Notes: generated by a model not told the origin, from the letters alone. Shown: positions 24,068-35,273, counted from the first letter of the stretch. The stretch: 64,000 nucleotides of DNA from Thinopyrum elongatum (GCA_011799875.1 JAAAXO010000405.1:1-64000), one strand, 5' to 3'. Numbers and translations are program-made.

Positions 24068-26830
24068 GTAGACCCGAATGTAGCCTTCAACAGCGGCATA
24101 CTCGTAACTCCCGCATCTGCACTATTAGCGTGAGTTGAGTTCCTCTTGTGTATTCAAAATTAATCCTTTCCAGCCAAGCTTTTAGAGAGTATCCTGCCCA
24201 ACATGGCATAGTCATGCCATATCCGTCATCCGAAAACTACGATTTTTCTGAACCTTGAAGGCCAACCATTCAATGTACTTAGTACCCACACCTGGCATTT
24301 TCGGCGAAGGCGCAGCACGATTTATAAATATCGAACCATCATGAGAACGATGGCGGCTCGAGGCCACCCCTCTTTGGTGCACGTCCCATCAATGTGAAGA
24401 GAATCGTGTCCCACTTTTAAGGGATTTCATAAATGATTCCCAGTATCCCAACAATCGCGCATACACGCCACGGTGTATCGGGAAGTGGTGAGGCCAGTGG
24501 CGCGCTTTAAGTGTGACTCTTGTATCTGACGCGCTTATAAAAATATACCAGCGCCAGTTACCCTCTTCATTTGCCTTCTTCCCATCTTGCCACAGCCTCT
24601 CCCCAATCCTCAGAGGCTCAAGGATTCCGCCCCATCTTCCCTCAAATTACTTCTCCCCAAGACCAGCAATGGCCAGATCACGAGCGAAGGGAAAGTGGAG
24701 CCTCGTGCGCACCAATGACGATATAGAGGACATGAGCGAGCAAGGCTACTGTCGGCCGACATCCTCATAGGCGCTAGAGGAGGGCCAGGTCAAATACGGC
24801 TCAAGCCTCCGGTGAAGGCCTGGTGGGACTGTTTAATCCTATTATTCGGGGATTACGCTCCCTCTTCCCCTTTATCGGGGGACTAGTTGTTCTTTTACGA
24901 GGCTGTGGACTTCTATTGACTTAGGGCACGAATATTTTTCACATTCCGGCTTCATCACCATCAGAGGCGTTCTCGGATCCAGCGCCTTTGGCTTGTGGCT
25001 TTCGAAAGTTTTACAATGTCAAGCCGAAGATCGTAAACGGCTAGAAGGCGGCATTCCGGGGGGCGGATGCGAGTGCGGCAATGGTGAGCAGGCTCACGAT
25101 GTGAGTCAGATGCCAGAGGGCACATTCATCAACACCCCATCAGAAATCTGGCCAAAAAGAGTGGTTTACATTCACAGCAGCCTCATGACTAGACCTGCAG
25201 TGAAAGCCAGGCCACTCGGGCATTTCAGATTTGGACCCCCAGCGAGGCTGACACAGATGGAACACAGAAGGGTCTGAAGTGGGGGTCCACACAGAGGTGG
25301 AGACGTTTTGTAGATGAGCGTCTCCAATCATGATAAAGCGGGAGGCCAAGTTGGACCACACAGTGGTCCAGGTCAAGCTTGATCGCCGCCTCCTCCTTGT
25401 CAGCTCGGGCCACACCAATGTGGTCCTTGGAAGCCCCGAAGACCCCCGCAACCATGCAGCGCTTCTTCGGCACCACCAACGAAGAAGCTTGTGGAGGGAT
25501 GTGTTCAACCGCAGAAGCAGAAGACCATGTCCGGCCCAGAAGGAGGACATCGGCCTTGCGCCAAACACCCTCGCTAAGGACGGTATGAAAAACCATATGT
25601 TTTATGTTTTGGATAGAGATTCTGCAAGGGACCTTACTTCATCTTCTGTTCTTGTTCTATAGGGTTGTCTCAAGAAGTACCGGTAAAGGATCTCTAGCCG
25701 GCCCCCCTACCCGAAGACCCAAGTCAGCTCAATGACGAGATTGTTGACTGCAATGGCGCGTATAAGGCACAGAAAAGAGACGAGAAAGAAGAATGAAAAT
25801 GACGGAGGCACGGGAGGGCATCCGCCAAAGAGTCCATTCGGACACAAAGTCCGGGACCACCAAGCCATTTCACCACGTGGAGGGGGAGCAGGAAGAGGAG
25901 GAGAGGATGACTCCTCCCATACAGGAAAAGGGCAGCATCGGCAGACGCCGAGGAGGAGCAGGTCCCATGCGCGAAAGAAGAGCAAGGTGGTTAAGTTGGT
26001 CTTTCTTGATGATAGCTCAGATCCGATAAGGATCCGCAACATCCGAGAATTGCCCAGAGAGGGTCACCCAGGGTTTAAGCCCCGTGCTACAAGTATGTAT
26101 CCGAAGACTTTTGGCTGTTGGTTCTCTTAGCTTATCCATTGAAAAGCATGCATGCTTCAATGCTGCAGCCCGCCACACGACCTCCCCACGGACCAGGGTC
26201 TCAGAGGGGGACTCTCCACCAGCCGATCTGGCGGAGGGAGAGCGGGGAAACGCACACACTCCACTGCCCCTCGACCATCGGGGAGACCAGCACCGAGGCT
26301 GTCCCCTGTCCCGCAAGGACCCCTCACGTTCCACAGCACACTGGGGCGAGAACGAAGCAGCATGCTTCACATCCAGCTTCCCGGGCTTAATGCTTCAGGC
26401 CTCCAACAACACGAAAGGGAGCTCAGCCAGTCGAGCCCTGTAGAAGACGGCTCCACCGAACCCGAGGGCACTTACCGACGCGATCCGATCCCCTCCATAC
26501 GGAAGGGGCAGCCAAGGGCCCGCCGCCAATGACTGAACACTTAAGAGGTGTGGGTCAATGCGGCAGGAGTGGCCGGAGATGATGGAGGAGGATGTGAAGC
26601 TCCTCCAATAGATAGACGGAACACCGCACCTAATGGGGTGGTGTTAACAAAAGTGTTTGGTCCGTTAAACACTGAACTGAAAAGAAGCTTTGATGGCCTA
26701 AACCCTGACAGGTTTGAGGTCAGCATAGTACATGCCTATGCTTTCAAAAAGTGTATTTTGCTGGGACCAGATTTTGGCAGTACCTATATATAATATAGCA
26801 GCCCCACAGCCCTGGCAGGTTTTATGAAAG
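24068..26830 (+). pseudogene. Antisense spliced gene of element V, left copy, truncated at contig end
   Basis: Counterpart of 47126-49795. A TATA-like TTATAAAAATATACC is at about 24535-24550 and ATG at 24669 (MARSRAKGKW). The frame is broken by many indels, and the homology stops at about 26826 in the fourth intron, where the sequence jumps into a piece of element II. Confidence 0.78.
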
Positions 26831-27747
26831 GAAGGCGCCCCATAATTTGGAGGGTGAAAATCTTGTTGAAAAAATTGATAAAAGTGGGTTCGGAGAGGTC
26901 AAAACTTTAACTAGTGATGTGGCCACTCTTTTGGACTTTAAATATTTTAATTATGATAGTTTATCTTTCATTAAATGTATTTCTTTGTTGCAATCCATGT
27001 TAAATTCACCCAATGCCTATGAACAAAATAAATCTTTTACTAAACATATTATAGAAGCGATGATGAAAGCTTTAGAAGAAAAGTTGGAATTAGAGATTTC
27101 AATTCCTAGAAAACTATATGATGAATGGGAACCTACCATTAAAGTCAAGATAAAAAATTATGAGTGCTTTGCTTTGTGTGAATTAGGTGCTAGTGTTTCC
27201 ACAATTCCGAAATCTCTATGTGACGTGCTAGGTTTTACCAAGTTGGAAGAATGTTCTCTTAACTTGCACTTGGCGGATTCTACTATTAAAAAACCTTTGG
27301 GAAGGATAAATGATGTTCTAATTCTTGCAAATAGGAACTATGCGCCCATATATTTTATTGTTCTTGATATTGATTGCAATCCATCTTGTCCCATCATACT
27401 TGGTAGGCTATTTTTACAAACTATAGGTGCCGTGATTGATACGAAAGAAGGTAATATTAAGTTTCAATTTCCACTAAGAAAGGGTTCTTAGAACAAGAAT
27501 TAAGCCACTATATGAATCAATTATGAGGGCAACCTACGGGGCAAAAACTGAAGATGACAATAATTGAATCTATGCATTATGCCTAGCTAGGGCCATAAAA
27601 CGATAGCGCTTGTTGGGAGGCAACCCAATGAATAAAATATTTTTTTGTCTTTTTCTTTCTGTTTTTGTGTGTTCACACAATTATGCCTCTGCTATGATTG
27701 TGTTTCTTATGTTTTAATTAGTGTTTGTGCCAAGTAAATCCTTTAGG
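26831..27747 (+). repeat. 917-base out-of-place copy of element II protease region
   Basis: Aligns without any gap to 32031-32947 (constant offset 5200). I count three substitutions: 26922 g/32122 c, 26963 a/32163 c and 27008 a/32208 t. It contains the whole 214-codon protease frame (26847-27491), again with CELGAS in the catalytic loop. It follows an error-rich contig end yet is itself clean, and it ends at the N gap. That suggests a mis-joined or gap-filled piece, though a real second copy cannot be excluded. Confidence 0.9.
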
Positions 27748-27972
27748 NNNNNNNNNNNNNNNNNNNNNNNNNNNNNNNNNNNNNNNNNNNNNNNNNNNNN
27801 NNNNNNNNNNNNNNNNNNNNNNNNNNNNNNNNNNNNNNNNNNNNNNNNNNNNNNNNNNNNNNNNNNNNNNNNNNNNNNNNNNNNNNNNNNNNNNNNNNNN
27901 NNNNNNNNNNNNNNNNNNNNNNNNNNNNNNNNNNNNNNNNNNNNNNNNNNNNNNNNNNNNNNNNNNNNNNNN
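27748..27972. other. Assembly gap, 225 N
   Basis: A run of 225 undetermined bases separating two contigs. Sequence right of the gap restarts at the position equivalent to 4941 of the left contig. Confidence 1.
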
Positions 27973-28519
27973 TTGGCTAGCTGAGGAGGCTCTCAATAGC
28001 AGCTCTCCACTCGTCCATCTTCTCCGTCGCAGGTGGAAGTTCAGAAGCAACTATGCATGTGCAACAGCTTCTGTCGGCGTAATGGCAGAGAAAGGTGCGA
28101 AGAATGAGAGGCGTTCTTACTTCTGACAAAGCCAGAAGGAACTCCACTCGAGCCTGCGACCTTGGCCTATTTTCGCTGGCATCTGCTGGCATGCATGTTG
28201 GCCCTGCACATCCTAAAGATGATACAAAGGGGCTTTGCCGTGGGGAGTCCGATATCACCTCCTCCGTGTGCGCCGGCGTGGGGCGTCTTGGATGGCGCCA
28301 TTCCATCCTTGGAGTTCGCCACACCGCTGCAGGTAGCACGGCTCCGTCTCTGGACCTGGTGGTGTGCAGGTTGTTGTTCCCGTCCGGGACGACACCACTC
28401 ACTGGCTTGATCACCAGAACATCACAGAAGCTGCTCGTGACCTTCGCCTCCTCCGCCACCGCCGTGTCGTCGCCTGTCTGTGTGGGCACCGGTAGCTTGG
28501 ACGTAGACGGGTCGACCAT
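27973..28519 (-). pseudogene. Element I gag N-terminus, right copy
   Basis: Minus-strand frame of 180 codons starting MVDPSTSKLPVPTQTGDDT, equivalent to 4941-5494. It shows the gag start more clearly than the left copy, because the left copy has an extra frameshift near 5385-5470. Confidence 0.75.
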
Positions 28520-29253
28520 CGTGGCGCCCTACTTCTTGGGAGCATGGCGATGAAGATGATGAAGAAGCTGATGACGCGCTGACTACTAGATCAGATTCGC
28601 GAAGCGACCCCCTGCCTGGCGGCCAAAGATGTCACGCGTACGGCCATCTATGGGATCATGGTGATCCCTTGTTGTTCGACTGGGGAGATCGACAAACACA
28701 AAGAGAAGATAAGAAATCAAACATAGTAGTTTACCCAGGTTCGAGCGCTTGTGAAGCTAGAACCCTACTCCTGCTTTCTTGTATTGGATGTTTATATGCC
28801 CAGTTACAAGGAGCGCAACTTGCTGGCAAGGTGCACGGGAAGTGCGCTACGCATGCAAATGAACAGGCCTTCGACCTTTGTAAAGGTAGCCATGGGCCTC
28901 CTTTTATAGACTAAGGGGTTACCAAAGTTGCAAAATGTTAAATACACATTGTAAGTAGTGGCACAGTGCCAATACCTAACACTGACGGGTTAGGACAAAC
29001 ACATTAAATGCGTCGTGAGGTGTCAAGTGGGTGAAGCGTCTCGGCAAGAATGGCCTCTCCTTCTGTGCCGTCGCCCAACTACCTCATATTTCCTTGACAC
29101 GCTCCTGGGACGAGTGTCATTAAAGTTGTGTCTTCGGCGGCCAGCTGCCATGTGCCCATGCAAAGTTCACCTAATTGCCTACCCTCGACACCTATATGAC
29201 AAGTGACAAGCTGGTCACTGAGGTGGTGAGCGGTGGCAAGGGTAGTGGGATCT
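28520..29253 (-). mobile_element. Element I leader, primer-binding site and 5' LTR, right copy
   Basis: Equivalent to 5495-6232. Primer-binding region about 28613-28629 and LTR about 28630-29253, with the minus-strand TATA box near 28903-28913. Single-base losses are frequent relative to the left copy. Confidence 0.78.
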
Positions 29254-30813
29254 TGATACGTCTCCAAGTTATCTATAATTTTTATTGTTCCATGCTGTAT
29301 ATTATCATTCTTGGATGTTTTATATTCATTTTATAGTAACTTATTTCATATTTGGGACTAACCTATTGACATAGTGTCTAGTGCCAGTTGCTATTTTTTG
29401 CTTTTTTTTACTTCACAGGAATCCATATCAAACAGAGTCCAACGCAGCGAAACTTTCTGGAGATTTTTTCTGCCCAGAGACAACTTGGGAGCCAAGTAAG
29501 TGCAGGAGGGGACGCCCGTGGGGCCCATAAGACACCAGGGCGAGCCAGAGGCCCCTGGCACACCAAGGTGGGTAGTGGGGCCCACAGGGAGTCCTTTCCA
29601 CCGCCTCTCAGCTCTATAAATACCCAAATATTCCAGAACAAAACCTAGGGGAGTCGACGAAACACAATTCCAGCTGCCGCAATTCTAGAACCACGAGATC
29701 TAATCTAGAGCCCTATTGCGGCACCTTGCCTGAGGGGAACACGATCACGGAGGGGTTCATCATCCTCACTGGTGCTCCTCCGATCATGCATGAGTAGTTT
29801 ACCACAGACCTAGGGTCCGTAGGCAGTAGCTAGATGCCTCTTCTCTCTTTTTAATTCTCAATACAATGTTCTCCTCGATGTTCTTGGAGATCTATTTGAT
29901 GTAATGACTTTTTGCAGTGTGTTGTTGGGATCCGATGAATTGCGAGTTTATTATCAGTTCTATCTATGAATATTATTTGAGTCTTCTTTGATCTCTTATA
30001 TGCATGATTATATAGGCTCGAATTTCTTCTCCGAAACTTTGGTTTGTTTGGCCAACTAGATTGATTTTCTTGCAATGGGAAGAGGTCCTTTGTGATGGGT
30101 TCGATCTTGCAGTGCTCAATCTCAGTGACAGAAGGAGAAGTGACACGCATGTATATTGCTATTAAGAATAAAAAGATGGGGTCTATTCCTACATGAATAG
30201 ATCTTGTCTACATCATGTCATCGTTCTTATTGCATTACTCCATTTCTCCAAGAACTTAATACACTAGATGCATGCGATAGTGGTCGATGTGTGGGAGTAA
30301 TAATAGTAGATGCAGAATCTCTTCGGTCTACTAATCTTGGACATGATGCCTATAACATGATCATTGCCTTGGATATCATTAATTATTGCTCTTCTATCAA
30401 TTGCCCAACAGTAATTTGTTTACCATCGTATGCTATTTTCTCGAGAGAGCACTAGTGAAATCTACGACCTCCGGGTCTATCTTCTATCATATGTTTTCAG
30501 ATATACTATTCCAAAAAACCAAAAAATACCTTGCTGCACTTTTTCTTTATCTATTTTATTTTGTGTTTTTGTCAGATCTATTTATCCAAACTCATACAAT
30601 TAATCTATCTCTACCGAGGAGGGATTGACAACCCCTCTTACGCTTGGGTTGCAAGTATTTGTTATTTGTGGTGCAGGGTACCACTACATAGTGTTTCTGG
30701 TTCTCCTACTGTATTGATAACCTTGGTTTCATATCTGAGGGAAATAATACCGTTGTTATGCTGCATCATCCTCTCCTCTTCGGGGGGAATACCAACACAG
30801 ATACAAGAAATCA
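29254..30813 (+). mobile_element. Element II 5' LTR, right copy
   Basis: TGATACGTCTCC...AAGAAATCA, 1560 bases, TATAAATA at about 29615-29622. Compared with 6233-7814 it carries many one-base deletions, for example in A and T runs, so here the right copy is the poorer one. Confidence 0.92.
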
Positions 30814-30824
30814 GGAAGAATTTC

Positions 30825-30842
30825 TGGCGCTGTTGCTGGGGA
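30825..30842 (+). other. Element II primer-binding site, right copy
   Basis: TGGCGCTGTTGCTGGGGA, 11 bases after the LTR end; Athila-type tRNA-Asp site with two changes. Confidence 0.82.
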
Positions 30843-31254
30843 GACATCATCAACATCTATCAGGTTCCTAATGACAAATCTCATCTCCTTGCAATTTACA
30901 TTATTTGCCATTTGCCTCTCGTTTTCATCTCCCCCACTTCTAAAATGTTTTTGCGAAAAGCACAAAAATATTTGCCTTTTTATTTGCCTTCTTTTTCATT
31001 TGCCTTTTTCTCGTTCGATCTTTTGTTTGCGTGTGATCTTGTTTGCGTAGTCACGATGTCTCAAGAAAATCAAAGTTGTGTGATTTTTCTAGTACCAATA
31101 ATAATGATTTTATTAGTACTCAATTGCGCCTCCCAACCGCTAGTGCGGAGTTTTATGAAATTAATGCCGCTAGTACTCCAATCCTTGGATGATTATACAA
31201 AAAAAAATATGCGGGATTGAATATTGTTACTAGAAATCTTTTAGATTCCGCGCG
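30843..31254 (+). other. Element II leader and gag N-terminal remnant, right copy
   Basis: Untranslated leader followed by the gag start ATG at 31056 (MSQENQSCVIF in this copy). The reading differs from the left copy (MSQENTKLCDF) because of small losses around 31068. Confidence 0.6.
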
Positions 31255-31770
31255 GTGGGTGGTACTTTTATGGAAATTACTTTGGGTGAAGCTACTAAAT
31301 TGCTTGATAATATTATGGAAAATTATTCACAATGGCATACTAAAAGAGCACCTACTAGTAAAAAGGTTAATTCGGTTGAAGAAATTAGTACATTGAGTGA
31401 AAAAGTTGATGCACTTATGAAATTGGTTGCTCGTAAAAATGCTCCTATTGATCTTAATGATGTGCCTTTGTCTACTTTGATTGAGCAAAATAGTGATCTC
31501 GTAGATGTGAATTTTGTCTCGCGAAACAATTTTAATAACAATGCTTATAGAGGTAATTTTAATCCTCAGCCTTTTCCTAGAAATTCCTCTAATAATTATG
31601 GCAATTCCTATGGTAATTCTTCTTACAATAATAATAGGAACCCCTGTGATCTTGAGAGAAATATTAAAGAATTTATCAATGCTCAAAAAGTTTTCAATAC
31701 TACGATAGAAGAAAAATTGAGTAAACTTGATGATATGGTAGAAGCATTGATAGAATTTCATACGATGTAG
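31255..31770 (+). CDS. Element II gag C-terminal part (Athila-type)
   Basis: A 171-codon frame, the clean version. It contains GGTFMEITLGEATKLLDNI, then a helix-rich stretch (EEISTLSEKVDALMKLVARK), then an Asn-rich region (residues about 90-130: RNNFNNNAYRGNF, NSYGNSSYNNNRN) and an acidic amphipathic end (EEKLSKLDDMVEALIEF). Asn-rich segments of this kind are normal in Athila-type gag. I see no CCHC knuckle. The first Met (31255) is an artefact of upstream damage; the true gag starts further up. A TAG at 31768-31770 closes the frame. Confidence 0.8.
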   Translation: MGGTFMEITLGEATKLLDNIMENYSQWHTKRAPTSKKVNSVEEISTLSEKVDALMKLVARKNAPIDLNDVPLSTLIEQNSDLVDVNFVSRNNFNNNAYRGNFNPQPFPRNSSNNYGNSYGNSSYNNNRNPCDLERNIKEFINAQKVFNTTIEEKLSKLDDMVEALIEFHTM

Positions 31771-32046
31771 AAAAGCTCAAGATTAAATTTTTTGCACCCA
31801 AAGTTGATGTCAATGAATCAATTAAGGATTTATATGTTTCCATGGATGAAAGTAAGAAAAGAACCGCTATGCATAGAGCTAAAGAGAATTTCTTGAAAGA
31901 GTGTTTTCCACCGATTATTTTCACCATAATGATGAAGATCTTAATAAGATTGGTGTTTCTTCTATTGATTCCATGTTTAGTAATATTAAACTTGATGATA
32001 AAGGGACTGAAGAAGAGTCAACTTTAGCTAGAAGGCGCCCCATAAT
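31771..32046 (+). pseudogene. Element II gag-protease linker
   Basis: Frame +1 relative to gag encodes EKLKIKFFAPKVDVNE and MDESKKRTAMHRAKENFLKE (31842 onward). A further shift gives IGVSSIDSMFSNIKLDDKG. This is the normal linker of the family, broken by at least two frameshifts. Confidence 0.65.
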
Positions 32047-32691
32047 TTGGAGGGTGAAAATCTTGTTGAAAAAATTGATAAAAGTGGGTTCGGAGAGGTC
32101 AAAACTTTAACTAGTGATGTGCCCACTCTTTTGGACTTTAAATATTTTAATTATGATAGTTTCTCTTTCATTAAATGTATTTCTTTGTTGCAATCCATGT
32201 TAAATTCTCCCAATGCCTATGAACAAAATAAATCTTTTACTAAACATATTATAGAAGCGATGATGAAAGCTTTAGAAGAAAAGTTGGAATTAGAGATTTC
32301 AATTCCTAGAAAACTATATGATGAATGGGAACCTACCATTAAAGTCAAGATAAAAAATTATGAGTGCTTTGCTTTGTGTGAATTAGGTGCTAGTGTTTCC
32401 ACAATTCCGAAATCTCTATGTGACGTGCTAGGTTTTACCAAGTTGGAAGAATGTTCTCTTAACTTGCACTTGGCGGATTCTACTATTAAAAAACCTTTGG
32501 GAAGGATAAATGATGTTCTAATTCTTGCAAATAGGAACTATGCGCCCATATATTTTATTGTTCTTGATATTGATTGCAATCCATCTTGTCCCATCATACT
32601 TGGTAGGCTATTTTTACAAACTATAGGTGCCGTGATTGATACGAAAGAAGGTAATATTAAGTTTCAATTTCCACTAAGAAAGGGTTCTTAG
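32047..32691 (+). CDS. Element II retropepsin-like protease with Glu in place of the catalytic Asp
   Basis: A 214-codon frame. The catalytic loop reads ALCELGASVSTIPKSL (about residues 109-124) where relatives have ALCDLGAS. Further conserved blocks are NLHLADSTIKKPLGRINDVL and CNPSCPIILGRLFLQTIGA, typical of Athila-type Gypsy proteases. The Asp-to-Glu change is expected to abolish or greatly weaken activity. No RT, RNase H or integrase follows before the 3' LTR, so the element depended on another one for mobility. The left copy and the piece at 26831 also show GAA (Glu). Confidence 0.85.
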   Translation: MEGENLVEKIDKSGFGEVKTLTSDVPTLLDFKYFNYDSFSFIKCISLLQSMLNSPNAYEQNKSFTKHIIEAMMKALEEKLELEISIPRKLYDEWEPTIKVKIKNYECFALCELGASVSTIPKSLCDVLGFTKLEECSLNLHLADSTIKKPLGRINDVLILANRNYAPIYFIVLDIDCNPSCPIILGRLFLQTIGAVIDTKEGNIKFQFPLRKGS

Positions 32692-33487
32692 AACAAGAAT
32701 TAAGCCACTATATGAATCAATTATGAGGGCAACCTACGGGGCAAAAACTGAAGATGACAATAATTGAATCTATGCATTATGCCTAGCTAGGGCCATAAAA
32801 CGATAGCGCTTGTTGGGAGGCAACCCAATGAATAAAATATTTTTTTGTCTTTTTCTTTCTGTTTTTGTGTGTTCACACAATTATGCCTCTGCTATGATTG
32901 TGTTTCTTATGTTTTAATTAGTGTTTGTGCCAAGTAAATCCTTTAGGATGGCTTTGGGTGATAGTTGATTTGATCCTGTTGAAAAACAGAAACTTTTGCG
33001 TCCAGATAGCTGAATTGTTAAAACTCACAGAAGCAATGAACAATTCAGAATTTTTTAAACAAGATTGATATACAACTTTCCTTTGTTGTCCTAGTTTTTC
33101 AGAATTTTGGAGTTACAGAAGTATGAGTGAAATTTGAGTCTTTACAGACTTTTCTGTTTTTGACAGATTCTATTTTCGTTGCATTGGGTGCTTATTTTGA
33201 TGCATCTATGGATTGTATCGGGGGTTGATGCCATGGTAAAGTTAGAATATTGTAGGTATAATGCAATAATAAAATATGAAAGGGTTTGCAACAATACTTA
33301 AAGCAAAGATTAGTTTTCTTATACTAACAGATCTCGCGAAGGTTTTGTTAAGTTTTGTGTGATTGAAGTTTTCAAGTTTTGGGTGAGATCATGATGAATG
33401 AAGGATTAAGGAGTGAAAAGAGCCTAAGCTTGGGTATGCCCATGGCACCCTAAGGTAATATTCAAGGAGAACCAAGAAACTAAGCTT
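32692..33487 (+). other. Element II 3' internal non-coding region, first part
   Basis: No convincing gene. It holds TTGTTGGGAGGCAACCCAA (about 32811-32829), a short imperfect palindrome found at the same place in elements III and IV in a changed form, AT-rich sequence, and a purine-rich AAGCTTGGGTATGCC block near 33425. In autonomous Athila elements pol and an envelope-like region lie here; only the tail seems to remain. Confidence 0.6.
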
Positions 33488-33511
33488 GGGGATGCCCCGG
33501 AAGGCATCCCC
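33488..33511. other. GGGGATGCC hairpin, element II
   Basis: GGGGATGCC, loop CCGGAA, GGCATCCCC: a perfect 9-bp inverted repeat. Preceded by AAGCTT, so the left arm copies the AGCTTGGGGATGC found at the polypurine tract next to the 3' LTR (35260-35273). Equivalent hairpins are at 41140-41159 (element III) and 58629-58650 (element IV). Confidence 0.85.
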
Positions 33512-33702
33512 TCTTTCTTCTAACAACCATCGGTAATTTTACTTGGAGCTATATTTTTATTCGTCACATAACATGAGTTTTGCTTGGAGCGTCTTGTATT
33601 ATACGAGTCTTGCTTTTTTTGCTTTTTAATTTGTCACAATTATCCTTGCTGGACACACCTTTTTTTGAGAAAGCCATAATGATGCTATGATTTGTTAGAA
33701 TT

Positions 33703-33935
33703 GCTCTATGTGCTTCACTTAAATTTTTTGAGCTATGGAATTGCTCTAGTGCTTCACTTATATCTTTTTGAGCATGGTGGAGCTTTAGTTTTTGAACAAA
33801 TACTCTCATGCTTCACTTAGATTAATTTGAGAGTTAGTAAATTTTTGAAGAAATTCTCTCATGCTTCACTTATATTATTTTGAGAGAAGAAAAAAAATTA
33901 TTTATGCTCATGTTCTTTACTTAAATTTATTTGAG
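33703..33935. repeat. Covarying stem-loop array, element II (5 units)
   Basis: Five units about 40-60 bases apart share the core TGCTTCACTTATAT or a near match, followed by TTTGAG. Flanking arms pair within each unit but differ between units: GCTC 33703-33706/GAGC 33730-33733; TGCTC 33742-33746/GAGCA 33770-33774; ACTCTCA 33802-33808/TGAGAGT 33828-33834; TTCTCTCA 33854-33861/TGAGAGAA 33881-33888; CTCA 33907-33910/TGAG 33932-33935. The minus strand of part of this array is open by chance. Function unknown. Confidence 0.8.
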
Positions 33936-35259
33936 AGCTTGTTAAAAGCAATGGTAATATATTAATCTAGTCCCAAAGTGATAGATATCCAAGAGGGATA
34001 TAATAAAAACTTTCATGAACGAACATTAGACAAAATAAACTTGATTCTTTGTAATAGTTTTGAGATATGATGATAGTAATATGTGAGTCATGTTGGTGAG
34101 TAATTATGCTTTAGTAAGAGTATTGGTGTCAAGGTTTGTGATTCCCTATGCAAGCACGAAAGTCAATAGTTATGCAATGAAATTACATCCTACTTGTTGT
34201 GCATTATTTGGTGTTAGTTATGTCCAATGCTCGTTTATGATTTTTTTAGATTTTTGGTTGGTTGCTTCTCAATCTATTTGGTAGCCTTTCCTTGTACTAA
34301 GTGGGAATACTACTTGTGCATCCAAAATCCTGAAACCAAGTTGGGCCAAATGAGTCCACCATACCTACCTATATGCGGTATTTCCTTGCCGTTCCAAGTA
34401 AATTTGTATGTGCCAACTCTAATTTTCAAAATGAATTTCCTTTTTGTGTGCCTGTACCGCTCATGAAGCGGCAGAAGGTGGCCACTATTTTTCCATGCTA
34501 GATGTGTTATTCTCAAGATGAGTGTTTATTCACTTCTCATTACACGAGAGTGTGGCGGTAATAGGGATGCCCAATCAAGAAATGAAAAAGAAATTTACTT
34601 TATGTTGTCAAATAATAAATTCCTTGGAAAGTGTTGGTATGGAAGGCACTCGTGGATACGGCTAGCCATGGATTGTGAAAGAATGGTGGATAAAGGAATA
34701 AACTTTATTTTATGTTTGGGAACCGCCTATGATCTATCTAGCATGGAAAGTTTGGGAATTCTCGGTCATTTTTGTTGACTGGAAAAGCATGCCTCTCAAA
34801 ATATTTATCTCTCAATTTAAGCTTTGAGCTCTAGCACCTCTACAAATCTCTGCTTCCCTCTGCGAAGGGCCTATCTATTTACTTTATGCATTTTTTATTT
34901 TTATTTGAGTCTCCATCTTCTCTTATAAAGCACCAACTAGGGAGCACTATGATCATACTTGTGCATTGGATGTAGCTAATATTCGAGTGTGTTTCATGAA
35001 TGGATCAATGATTGAGCATGATGGGCTAGGGATAACTTTCTTTAGTGTTGATATTTTGAAAGACATGGTTGCTTATTGATATGCTTGAGTATTGAAATCT
35101 TCATGTCAAATATAGACTATTGCTTTGAATCATCTAAAAGTCTAAAAGTCCAAAAGTCCATGCTATAAAAGAAAATAATATGTGATTAACATGTTAGGCA
35201 ACATTCCACATCAACAATTATGTTTTTATCATTTACCTACTCGAGGACGAGCAGGAATT
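33936..35259 (+). other. Element II 3' internal non-coding region, second part
   Basis: AT-rich, no gene recognised. Small open frames (for example 34227-34466) have no family resemblance. It ends in the conserved ACCTACTCGAGGACGAGCAGG just before the polypurine tract. Confidence 0.6.
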
Positions 35260-35273
35260 AAGCTTGGGGATGC
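35260..35273 (+). other. Element II polypurine tract
   Basis: AAGCTTGGGGATGC directly before the 3' LTR. It is the plus-strand priming site by position. The same word occurs twice more inside the element near 33426 and 33483. Confidence 0.8.

Noticed and set aside
27718..28050. Open frames running through the N gap
   Set aside because: They exist only because N codons have no stops.
33564..33809. Minus-strand peptide with repeated SEAH/SEAL words, also at 58810-58992
   Set aside because: It is the complement of the stem-loop array; the repeats are those of the DNA, and the frame is not shared by element III.
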